Shown here piece by piece: positions 49,493 through 59,327 of a DNA stretch of 64,000 nucleotides; the stretch's first letter is position 1; each line of letters opens with the position of its first letter. Location: assembly GCF_023072615.1 (NCBI RefSeq), contig NZ_JAKNRW010000014.1, forward strand, positions 1 to 64,000. Direction: 5' to 3'. The stretch is from Pseudomonas violetae. Its GTDB lineage: Bacteria; Pseudomonadota; Gammaproteobacteria; Pseudomonadales; Pseudomonadaceae. The translations under genes were made by a program, and so were the position numbers. Under the pieces are notes generated by a model that saw nothing but the letters and a program-made list of their open reading frames with translations, was not told where the DNA came from and ran no database searches.

Positions 49493-50317
49493 ATGAGCGA
49501 GCTTTTTTACAACGCCGTGCCGAACGCGACCCGCGTGGCCCCGCCACTACCTGAGCCTCGGCAATACCCCAGCGAGAAACCGTCACGGGTCTACCTGTTC
49601 GGGACCTGCGTGGTGGATCTGTTCTATCCCGAAGCCGGGATGGATGCGATCCGCTTGCTGGAACGCGAAGGCATTCGGGTCGAGTACCCGCAAGGGCAGA
49701 GCTGCTGCGGACAACCGGCCTACACCTCGGGTTACACCGAGCAGGCAAGGACCGTCGCGCGCTCGCAACTGGCGCTGTTCGCCGGAGATTACCCGGTGGT
49801 AGTGCCGTCGGGATCGTGCGCCGGGATGTTGCGCGAACACTATGCCGACTTGTTCAAGGACGAGCCGCAAACGCTGAAACAGGTTCAGGCACTGGCGGCC
49901 CGGACGTATGAACTGGCTGAGTTCCTGCTGTTTGTCTGCAAGGTGCAGCTCAAGGACAGCGGCGAGCCGGTAAAAGTGGCGTTGCACACCTCGTGTTCGG
50001 CGCGTCGTGAGATGAACACCCACCTGCACGGTCGCGAGTTGTTGTCGCAACTGAGCAACGTGGAGCGAGTCGACCACAGCCACGAAAGTGAATGCTGTGG
50101 CTTCGGTGGGACTTTCAGCGTCCGTATGCCAGACATTTCCGGCGCGATGGTGGCTGACAAGACCCGGTCGTTGAAGGAGTCCGGCGCGCATCAGGTACTG
50201 AGTGCCGATTGCGGTTGCCTGATGAACATCAACGGCTCGCTGGAGAAACAGAAGGAATCGTTGCGCGGCCTACACCTGGCCAGTTTCCTTTGGCAGCGAA
50301 CCGGAGGTGTTCTATGA
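49493..50317 (+). CDS. lldE: L-lactate dehydrogenase complex protein LldE (LutA)
   Basis: Iron-sulfur subunit of the three-part L-lactate oxidising complex. The 274 residues contain two CCG domains (CCGQPAYTSGY at about 68-78 and CCGFGGTFSV at about 202-211), which bind a noncubane Fe-S cluster in related heterodisulfide-reductase-type proteins. Start at MSELFYNAVP with GGAG 9 bases before. Overlaps lldF by 4 bases (ATGA). Confidence 0.94.
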   Translation: MSELFYNAVPNATRVAPPLPEPRQYPSEKPSRVYLFGTCVVDLFYPEAGMDAIRLLEREGIRVEYPQGQSCCGQPAYTSGYTEQARTVARSQLALFAGDYPVVVPSGSCAGMLREHYADLFKDEPQTLKQVQALAARTYELAEFLLFVCKVQLKDSGEPVKVALHTSCSARREMNTHLHGRELLSQLSNVERVDHSHESECCGFGGTFSVRMPDISGAMVADKTRSLKESGAHQVLSADCGCLMNINGSLEKQKESLRGLHLASFLWQRTGGVL

Positions 50318-51768
50318 ACGCTTCCGCGATTATTCCTACGGTTGCCGTAGAAGAAGATTTTCGCACCCGAGCCCACACGGCACTGGGTGACCCGCAGCTG
50401 CGAAATAACTTTCGCACGGCGATGGATTCATTGATGAGCAAACGGGCAGCGTCTTTCAGCGATGCCCACGAAAGAGAACACCTGCGAGCGCTCGGCAACG
50501 CCGTCCGCGCCCGTGCTTTATCCAAGTTGCCCGACCTGCTCGAGCAGCTTGAACAGAACCTGACCCGCAACGGTGTGACAGTGCACTGGGCGGAAACGGT
50601 GGACGAGGCCAATGGCATCGTCCTCTCGATCATCCGCGCTCACGAGGGGCGGCAAGTGATCAAGGGCAAATCGATGGTCAGCGAAGAAATGGAGATGAAT
50701 CATTTCCTTGCTGATCGGGGCATTGAATGCCTGGAATCGGACATGGGCGAGTACATCGTCCAGCTCGACCACGAGAAGCCTTCACACATCATTATGCCGG
50801 CAATCCACAAGAATGCCGGCCAGGTCGCGTCCTTGTTCCACGACAAACTTGGCGTGGAGTACACCAAGGACGTTGACCAACTCATTCAGATCGGTCGCAA
50901 AGTCCTGCGGCAGAAATTCTTCGAAGCAGACATCGGCGTCTCCGGTGTCAACTTCGCCGTGGCCGAAACCGGTACCCTGCTGCTGGTGGAAAACGAAGGC
51001 AACGGGCGCATGACCACCACGGTGCCGCCAGTGCACATTGCCGTCACCGGCATCGAAAAAGTGGTCGAGAACCTGCGCGACGTGGTGCCGCTGCTGTCGC
51101 TGCTGACTCGTTCCGCCCTCGGCCAGCCGATCACCACCTACGTCAACATGATCTCCGGCCCGCGCCAGGAACATGAACTCGACGGCCCGCAGGAAGTGCA
51201 CCTGGTGCTGCTGGACAACGGTCGCAGCCAGGCTTTCGCCGACAGCGAATTGCGCCAGACCCTCAACTGCATCCGCTGCGGCGCCTGCATGAATCATTGC
51301 CCCGTCTACACCCGAGTCGGCGGCCACGCCTACGGCGAGGTGTACCCAGGGCCGATCGGAAAAATCATCACCCCACACATGGTTGGCCTGGCGAAAGTTC
51401 CGGACCACCCCAGCGCCTCTTCGCTCTGCGGTGCGTGCGGTGAAGTCTGCCCGGTAAAAATCCCTATCCCCGCGTTGCTGCGTCGCCTGCGGGAAGAGAA
51501 CGTCAAGGCCCCGGACAGCCCGAACCCGGTAATGCGCGGCCAGGGCAGCAAGTATTCGCGCAAGGAACGGTTCGTCTGGAACGCCTGGGCCAGGCTCAAC
51601 AGTTCGCCGACGCTCTATCGCCTGTTCGGCTTCTTCGCCACCCGCCTGCGTGCCCTTACGCCCAGCAGCATGGGCCCGTGGACCCAAAACCACAGCGCAC
51701 CAAAACCGGCTGCCCGTTCATTGCATGACATGGCTCGCGAGCATCTGGCCAGACAGGGAGATCGTTGA
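50314..51768 (+). CDS. lldF: L-lactate dehydrogenase complex protein LldF (LutB)
   Basis: Central iron-sulfur subunit. The 484 residues have the LUD domain in the first two thirds (GVSGVNFAVAETGTLLLVENEGNGR), then two 4Fe-4S motifs (CIRCGACMNHCPVY and CGACGEVCPVKIP, about residues 318-388) and a DUF3390-type tail. It starts inside the lldE stop (ATGA) and runs into lldG with a TGATG overlap. Confidence 0.94.
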   Translation: MNASAIIPTVAVEEDFRTRAHTALGDPQLRNNFRTAMDSLMSKRAASFSDAHEREHLRALGNAVRARALSKLPDLLEQLEQNLTRNGVTVHWAETVDEANGIVLSIIRAHEGRQVIKGKSMVSEEMEMNHFLADRGIECLESDMGEYIVQLDHEKPSHIIMPAIHKNAGQVASLFHDKLGVEYTKDVDQLIQIGRKVLRQKFFEADIGVSGVNFAVAETGTLLLVENEGNGRMTTTVPPVHIAVTGIEKVVENLRDVVPLLSLLTRSALGQPITTYVNMISGPRQEHELDGPQEVHLVLLDNGRSQAFADSELRQTLNCIRCGACMNHCPVYTRVGGHAYGEVYPGPIGKIITPHMVGLAKVPDHPSASSLCGACGEVCPVKIPIPALLRRLREENVKAPDSPNPVMRGQGSKYSRKERFVWNAWARLNSSPTLYRLFGFFATRLRALTPSSMGPWTQNHSAPKPAARSLHDMAREHLARQGDR

Positions 51769-52435
51769 TGAGTGCCAAGCAGAATATCCTCGGTAAGTTA
51801 CGCAACAGTCTGACGGGAACCACGCCGGTGCCTGACGACTTCGACGTCGAACTGCTGACAGCGCCCTACACCTATGCGCCCGAACAACGCATCCCGCAAC
51901 TGCGCAAGCTGATGGAAGCGGTGCACACCGAGATTCACCTGACGTGCGATGAACAGTGGCCGGCATTGCTCGCGCAACTGGTCAAGGATCGCCAGCTACC
52001 GAGTCTGCTGATCGCCCCGACCACTGCACACGGCCAACGCGTCACTCAGCATTGGGCGAACAATCCGCAGCTGCCAACACTCAAATCCTACAATCGCCCG
52101 ATCGAGGAATGGAAAGCCGAACTGTTCCACGACACGCCGGCCAGCCTGACCACGACCCTGGGCGCCATCGCCGCCACCGGCAGCCTGATCCTCTGGCCAA
52201 CCCGGGAAGAGCCGCGGTTGATGAGCCTGGTACCGCCGGTGCATTTCGCCCTGCTCAAGGCGAGCGAAATCCGCGACAACTTTTATCAGGTGCAGCAAGA
52301 ATTCAAATGGGCACAAGGCATGCCGACCAACGCCTTGCTGGTGTCCGGCCCGTCGAAGACCGCTGACATCGAACAAGTGCTGGCCTACGGCGCCCACGGT
52401 CCGAAAGACCTGGTGGTTTTGATTCTGGAGGACCA

Positions 52436-52439
<4 letters not shown>
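51768..52439 (+). CDS. lldG: L-lactate dehydrogenase complex protein LldG (LutC)
   Basis: LUD-domain subunit of the complex. The 223 residues contain GAIAATGSLILWPTREEPRLMSLVPPVHFALL, the family core. Start at the ATG within TGATG; an in-frame TTG one codon earlier is not used. The end overlaps dld by 4 bases, showing tight coupling of the whole cluster. Confidence 0.93.
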
Positions 52440-55255
<2,816 letters not shown>

Positions 55256-55287
55256 AACCCTTGCCCCTGGCTGTAGTCAACCGAGTA

Positions 55288-55307
55288 ACCCGGCACTGCC
55301 GGGTTTT
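55288..55307 (+). terminator. Terminator of the lld-dld operon
   Basis: ACCCGGCA / TGCCGGGT followed by TTTT, 33 bases after the dld stop. Confidence 0.8.
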
Positions 55308-55371
55308 ACTCAAACTCGGCAGCCCGTCCTGACGCCAGCCAAGCCTGGCGCTTCAGTTCAAGGAGATACAC

Positions 55372-55653
55372 ATGAAACGTTCTGTACTGTTAGGTCTGTT
55401 CGTTACTGCTTCCATGATGGCCTCTACTTCCTTCGCCGCCACTGAAGACCTCTGCGAAGTGAACCTGCAGACCATCGCCAATGCCAAGTCGCAGATCCAG
55501 GCGCCAGAAATCCAGACCCGTGTCGAGGCCAGCGTCCAGCAAGCCAAGGCTCACCAGGCAATGAACACCAAGGAAGGCACCGAGAAGTGCATCGCTGAAA
55601 CGACCCAGACCATTCAAGACATCAAGAATGCCAGCAGCGGCACCAATAAGTGA
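55372..55653 (+). CDS. Small exported protein of unknown function (93 aa)
   Basis: I do not recognise the family. Residues 1-22 are a classical signal peptide (KRSVLLGLFVTASMMASTSFA, cleavage at SFA-A). The mature part, about 70 residues, is helical, rich in Gln and Ala, with two cysteines (DLCEV, EKCIAE) that may form a disulfide in the periplasm. A strong AAGGAG site precedes the ATG. It stands alone between dld and ssrA. Confidence 0.75.
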   Translation: MKRSVLLGLFVTASMMASTSFAATEDLCEVNLQTIANAKSQIQAPEIQTRVEASVQQAKAHQAMNTKEGTEKCIAETTQTIQDIKNASSGTNK

Positions 55654-55659
55654 CTTCCA

Positions 55660-55693
55660 CCCGGAAGGCGAACCTTCGGGTTGGCCTTCCGGG
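55660..55693 (+). terminator. UUCG-capped hairpin after the small exported protein
   Basis: CCCGGAAGGC / GCCTTCCGGG outer stem (10 pairs) around AACC-TTCG-GGTT. Very stable; followed only by ATGGTTT, so an imperfect T run. Confidence 0.7.
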
Positions 55694-55751
55694 ATGGTTT
55701 GACGTACACTGCACAGGCTTGTTGCTCACCAGATTCACGAGCAATGAGTTC

Positions 55752-56148
55752 GGGGCCGTTTAGGATTCGACGCTGGTCGCGAAACTTTAGGTGCATGCCG
55801 AGTTGGTAACAGAACTCGTAAATCCACTGTTGCAACTACTTATAGTTGCCAATGACGAAAACTACGGCCAGGAATTCTCTCTCGCTGCGTAAGCAGCTTT
55901 AGACCTGAGCTTCTGGTGCCTTCGGGCCCAGCAATCACTAGGGGATGTCTGTAAACCCGAAGTGATTGTCATATAGAACAGAATCGCCGTGCAGTACGTT
56001 GTGGACGAAGCGGCTAAAACTTACACAACTCGCCCAAAGCACCCTGCCCTTCGGGTCGCTGAGGGTTAACTTAATAGAAACGGCTACGCATGTAGTACCG
56101 ACAGCGGAGTACTGGCGGACGGGGGTTCAAATCCCCCCGGCTCCACCA
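55752..56148 (+). ncRNA. ssrA: tmRNA (ssrA)
   Basis: 397 bases. The 5' GGGGCCGTTTAGGATTCGACG and the 3' GGGTTCAAATCCCCCCGGCTCCACCA form the tRNA-Ala-like half with G-U in the acceptor stem. The tag frame at 55848-55892 encodes ANDENYGQEFSLAA followed by TAA, a degradation tag with the hydrophobic LAA end. Pseudoknot-forming repeats (for example CTTCGGGCCC, CCCTTCGGGTCGCTGAGGG) follow. Rescues stalled ribosomes with SmpB. Its 3' end is the attachment site of the island on the right. Confidence 0.96.
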
Positions 56149-56151
56149 CTT
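56125..56151. other. Presumed island attachment site (attL) in the ssrA 3' end
   Basis: The T-arm and acceptor 3' end of ssrA are followed immediately by an integrase gene pointing away, the layout made by integration into the 3' end of tmRNA. The exact core cannot be fixed without the right-hand copy, which lies outside the window. Confidence 0.7.
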
Positions 56152-56160
56152 CAACATCTA

Positions 56161-56185
56161 AAGACGTCCACGGACGTCTTTTTTT
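56161..56185 (+). terminator. Terminator of ssrA
   Basis: AAGACGTCC-AC-GGACGTCTT followed by a T run, 12 bases after the CCA end. Either the recombination point is downstream of it or the island brings its own copy. Confidence 0.9.
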
Positions 56186-56259
56186 GTGCCTGAAATCCAG
56201 TGAATACGGGGGTTTCATGGCTTCGGGGGGCTTTCCAGGTTTTTTGAGTTCCAGGCGGT

Positions 56260-56313
56260 TTGGTATTCCCAATGGTATTCCCGGCTACCCGGCGCTAATC
56301 TTGGGAATACCAA
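56260..56313. promoter_or_regulatory. Triple GGTATTCCC sites before the integrase
   Basis: TTGGTATTCCCAA at 56260-56272, TGGTATTCCC directly adjoining at 56273-56282, and the exact inverse TTGGGAATACCAA at 56301-56313. They lie within 25-75 bases of the integrase start. Candidates for arm-type integrase or excisionase sites, or an autoregulatory operator. Confidence 0.6.
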
Positions 56314-56335
56314 AAGGTGTCATGGAGTACTTCTC

Positions 56336-57592
56336 ATGTGCGCTCAAACCACCCGCCTCTCCGACCGCCAGCTCAAGGCGGTCAAACCGAAAGACAAGGA
56401 TTACGTCCTCACCGATGGCGACGGGCTCCAGCTGCGAGTCAGGGTCAATCGCTCGATGCAGTGGAATTTCAACTACCGGCATCCAGTAACCAAGAACCGA
56501 ATCAACATGGCACTCGGCTCTTATCCCGAGGTTTCTCTTGCGCAAGCGAGGAAGAAAACCGTTGAGGCCAGAGAGCTGCTTGCACAGGGCATCGACCCAA
56601 AAGCTCAGCGCAATGAGCTGCAGGAAGCCAAACGAGCGGAAACGGAACACACCTTCGAGAACGTGGCCACCGCCTGGTTCGAGTTGAAGAAGGATTCCGT
56701 CACGCCGGCGTATGCCGAAGACATTTGGCGCTCCCTCACACTGCATGTTTTTCCGAGCATGAAATCAACGCCTCTCTCGGAAGTCAGCGCCCCAATGGTC
56801 ATCAAGCTCCTTCGTCCAATTGAGGCCAAAGGCAGCCTCGAGACAGTTAAGCGAGTTAGCCAGCGCCTTAACGAGATCATGACCTACGGGGTCAATTCCG
56901 GAATGATCTTTGCCAACCCTCTCAGCGGCATTCGAGCGGTCTTCAAGAAACCCAAAAAAGAGAACATGGCCGCGCTACCAGCTGATGAGCTTCCCGAACT
57001 CATGATGGAAATCGCGAACGCCAGCATCAAGCGGACGACCCGCTGCCTGATCGAATGGCAACTTCATACCATGACCCGCCCTGCCGAGGCAGCCACCACT
57101 CGATGGGCAGACATCGACTTCGACAAACGCATCTGGACCATCCCTCCGGAGCGAATGAAAAAGCGTCGTCCGCACACAATCCCGCTGACCGAACATGCAC
57201 TCTCGTTATTGGAGACGCTTAAGCCCCATAGCGGCCACAGGGAATATGTGTTCCCGTCAGATAGAAATCCGCGCACCCACGCGAATAGCCAGACAGCCAA
57301 CATGGCATTGAAACGAATGGGCTTTCAGGACCGCTTGGTCAGCCACGGCATGCGCTCCATGGCCAGCACAATCCTGAACGAGCATGGATGGGATCCGGAG
57401 CTAATCGAAGTCGCGCTGGCGCATGTCGATAAAGACGAAGTTCGAAGCGCCTACAACAGGGCGGACTACATCGAACGTCGGCGCCCGATGATGGCTTGGT
57501 GGAGTGAACATATCCAGAAGGCGGCTACCGGCAGCCTGTCGGCATCTGCCATCAATCAAACCAGGGACCGTAACGTCGTGCCGATACGCTGA
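56336..57592 (+). CDS. Tyrosine-type site-specific integrase (P4 family)
   Basis: Integrates and, with a partner, excises the island at ssrA. The 418 residues have the N-terminal DUF4102-type arm-binding domain (LSDRQLKAVKPKDKDYVLTDGDGLQLRV, then MALGSYPEVSLAQARK), a core-binding domain (about 105-205), and the catalytic domain with Arg248 (TMTRPAEA), His337-x-x-Arg340 (HGMR), His363 (LAHV) and nucleophile Tyr373 (SAYNR). All key residues are intact. ATG 56336 has GGAG 8 bases upstream. Confidence 0.95.
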   Translation: MCAQTTRLSDRQLKAVKPKDKDYVLTDGDGLQLRVRVNRSMQWNFNYRHPVTKNRINMALGSYPEVSLAQARKKTVEARELLAQGIDPKAQRNELQEAKRAETEHTFENVATAWFELKKDSVTPAYAEDIWRSLTLHVFPSMKSTPLSEVSAPMVIKLLRPIEAKGSLETVKRVSQRLNEIMTYGVNSGMIFANPLSGIRAVFKKPKKENMAALPADELPELMMEIANASIKRTTRCLIEWQLHTMTRPAEAATTRWADIDFDKRIWTIPPERMKKRRPHTIPLTEHALSLLETLKPHSGHREYVFPSDRNPRTHANSQTANMALKRMGFQDRLVSHGMRSMASTILNEHGWDPELIEVALAHVDKDEVRSAYNRADYIERRRPMMAWWSEHIQKAATGSLSASAINQTRDRNVVPIR

Positions 57593-57677
57593 GCCGGCGA
57601 CAATCCGTGTCGTGCAGCAGGGCGACTGAAGTGGCGACTATCGCTAAATCTGCCGTATGCCTGCGCTTCTTCGGCCA

Positions 57678-57722
57678 AGCCCCTGAGTATGGGAAGGCTC
57701 CGCATTCCCACACTCAGGGGCT
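57678..57722. terminator. Long hairpin between convergent integrase and island operon
   Basis: Arms of 18 bases (AGCCCCTGAGTATGGGAA and its complement with one mismatch) around a 9-base loop. No T run on either side. A bidirectional barrier to transcription is the simplest reading; the 148-base gap holds nothing else of note except GTGGCGAC at about 57631. Confidence 0.55.
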
Positions 57723-57740
57723 CACGCTTAAAAGCGTCTA

Positions 57741-58010
57741 TCAGACAACCACGAGTTGCGCCTTTCTGCTGCGGATCAGCCCTGCTGTTAACTCATAGTA
57801 ATAGACGGTCGCTGGTGCTGAGCAACGCAGATAGTGCTCTAAAAACCATCTGGTGTGCTTTTCCTTCCAGGACCAGGGGGTCGCACAACTCCAGCGCTCA
57901 CGAATCGCCTCGTGCATCCTTTCTGCCTGCCTGATATGCCGCTGCCGCGTGGAATGCGCACCTTTGAGCACGGGACTCAGAAACAACTCCATATCGAACT
58001 CGGACTTCAT
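57741..58010 (-). CDS. Small island protein, possibly a core-binding (SAM-like) domain (89 aa)
   Basis: Last gene of a four-gene overlapping operon; its ATG overlaps the preceding stop by 4 bases. The sequence is basic and aromatic (RHIRQAERMHEAIRERW, then WSWKEKHTRWFLEHYLR and TVYYYELTAGLIRSRKAQ), a helical pattern like the N-terminal DNA-contacting domain of tyrosine recombinases, but there is no catalytic domain. It probably works with the integrase-like protein encoded just before it. I cannot name a family. Confidence 0.6.
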   Translation of the reverse strand: MKSEFDMELFLSPVLKGAHSTRQRHIRQAERMHEAIRERWSCATPWSWKEKHTRWFLEHYLRCSAPATVYYYELTAGLIRSRKAQLVVV

Positions 58011-58990
58011 CGACGACCTCCGATGTAGGCACTCACCACGTCGATGCGGTTATGCCCCAACTCGTGGCTGATCTGCTGGCGTGCACGCAGATCGAGTGCT
58101 CGATCCTCTCGATGACAACGACCGCCATTAATGGGCGCGGAGAAGCCGGTCAGTTGCTCATAGCGCTCACAGGCGTAAGCCGCCCGTAGTTCATGAAAGC
58201 CTTTCAATCCATGTTCATGCAGGATGTCCCGTGCCGGTCGCACGATTGTCTGTAGGAAATCTTTGTAGCTTTCATCAGGTGTTAACAGATTCCGACTGCC
58301 CTTGGGTGAAGCCTCGCTGGCCCTGTCGAGGGCGCCACGAACTTGATCCGTGACCGCAATCCAACGCGGTGCCGATGCGCCTGATCGACCGCCTTTGGTG
58401 CCGTCCTGGATATTGATCTTGCCCAGTTGCTGAGCCTCACGTTGCAGCCGAGGCAAGTCCGCCAAGATCGCTTCACGCAGACGCATGCCGGTCTCCCGAG
58501 CAAGGAGCACAATGGCACTCACCCTCGATTGCTGGCCTCGCTCTGACAACGCCTGTGCGATCAACTCGATCTGGACATGGTCTTGGCCTTGCGGGGCCTC
58601 ACTACGCACACCTGAGCGCTGCAAGCCAAGCGCTTTACTCGGACTGGGGATTTTGACGTACTTATCACCGCGCAGCGCGGCCATCGTTCGGTTCACGCTG
58701 GACAGGCGGTTCTGCGCGGTAGCGATGCCGACGTTGCCCTGATCAACCTGCTCGCGCAAATGGAAGGCGTACCGCATAAGGATCTCGCGGTCGATCTGTC
58801 GCGCGTCATTGAGCCTTGGCCCTTCCTCGGATCGACACCAACGCACGAATACCTGCCAGCGATCGCTATGGGTTTTGACGGTAGCAAAATGGCCGTCGCC
58901 AAACAGATCTTTCAATGCTTGCGGTCCGGCATAGCTGAGCTGGCGACCGAAGCCAAAATTACGTCCCGCTCGCTTACCGACCCGAGCCAT
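58007..58990 (-). CDS. Integrase-domain protein of the island
   Basis: A second tyrosine-recombinase-like protein, 327 residues from ATG 58990 (AGGA about 12 bases before). An N-terminal core-binding domain (TVKTHSDRWQVFVRWCRSE, NRLSSVNRTMAALRGD) is followed by a catalytic-type domain with Arg in ETGMRLREA, HELRAAYA (H-x-x-R), LGHNRIDVVSAYIGG (His and Tyr). So the four classes of key residue are present though the spacing is unusual. Such proteins are common in Pseudomonas islands within small replication/recombination operons and are distinct from the integrase at attL. Overlaps the upstream gene by 17 bases. Confidence 0.8.
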   Translation of the reverse strand: MARVGKRAGRNFGFGRQLSYAGPQALKDLFGDGHFATVKTHSDRWQVFVRWCRSEEGPRLNDARQIDREILMRYAFHLREQVDQGNVGIATAQNRLSSVNRTMAALRGDKYVKIPSPSKALGLQRSGVRSEAPQGQDHVQIELIAQALSERGQQSRVSAIVLLARETGMRLREAILADLPRLQREAQQLGKINIQDGTKGGRSGASAPRWIAVTDQVRGALDRASEASPKGSRNLLTPDESYKDFLQTIVRPARDILHEHGLKGFHELRAAYACERYEQLTGFSAPINGGRCHREDRALDLRARQQISHELGHNRIDVVSAYIGGRR

Positions 58991-59327
58991 TTTTCTGTTC
59001 CTGATCGACTGCAGCGAGATCATTCAAAAGGGCTTGCCAGTGCGCACTCACGATGGCGACCTGGGCCCAATCCGTCGGACGAAAACACAGCCTGTTATCG
59101 GAGACGTAGAGATGCGCGCCCTCCTCTTTCAACCATTGGATGATGGCTGTCGGCGAGGTGATAGCTTTATGGGGGGTGGCGACACCGGCGACACCGGCGA
59201 CAACCCTTGTCCTGCCTGGCTTTGAGCGTGGCGACAAAGTGGCGACAGTCACGGCGACAAACCGCGCTTTCGGCTCCTTTTGACGTTGAGCCAGGTGGTT
59301 GCGCAGCGCTTCATCAAGATTGAACAT
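58974..59327 (-). CDS. Small protein with TubC-docking-like domain (117 aa)
   Basis: The C-terminal half (AIIQWLKEEGAHLYVSDNRLCFRPTDWA...HWQALLNDLAA) resembles the TubC N-terminal docking fold often seen in small genes next to island or phage primase-like genes. The first half is odd: repeated Val-Ala steps (FVAVTVATLS, VVAGVAGVATP) are encoded by a run of near-identical GTCGCC units (59178-59262). It overlaps the DUF3987 gene by 14 bases and the integrase-like gene by 17. Role unknown; a partner or adaptor for the DUF3987 protein is plausible. Confidence 0.65.
   Translation of the reverse strand: MFNLDEALRNHLAQRQKEPKARFVAVTVATLSPRSKPGRTRVVAGVAGVATPHKAITSPTAIIQWLKEEGAHLYVSDNRLCFRPTDWAQVAIVSAHWQALLNDLAAVDQEQKNGSGR

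Noticed and set aside
59178..59262. A CRISPR-like or tandem-repeat array
   Set aside because: The units are only 9 bases, without spacers, and lie inside a reading frame as Val-Ala-Gly codons. They are treated as a coding repeat.
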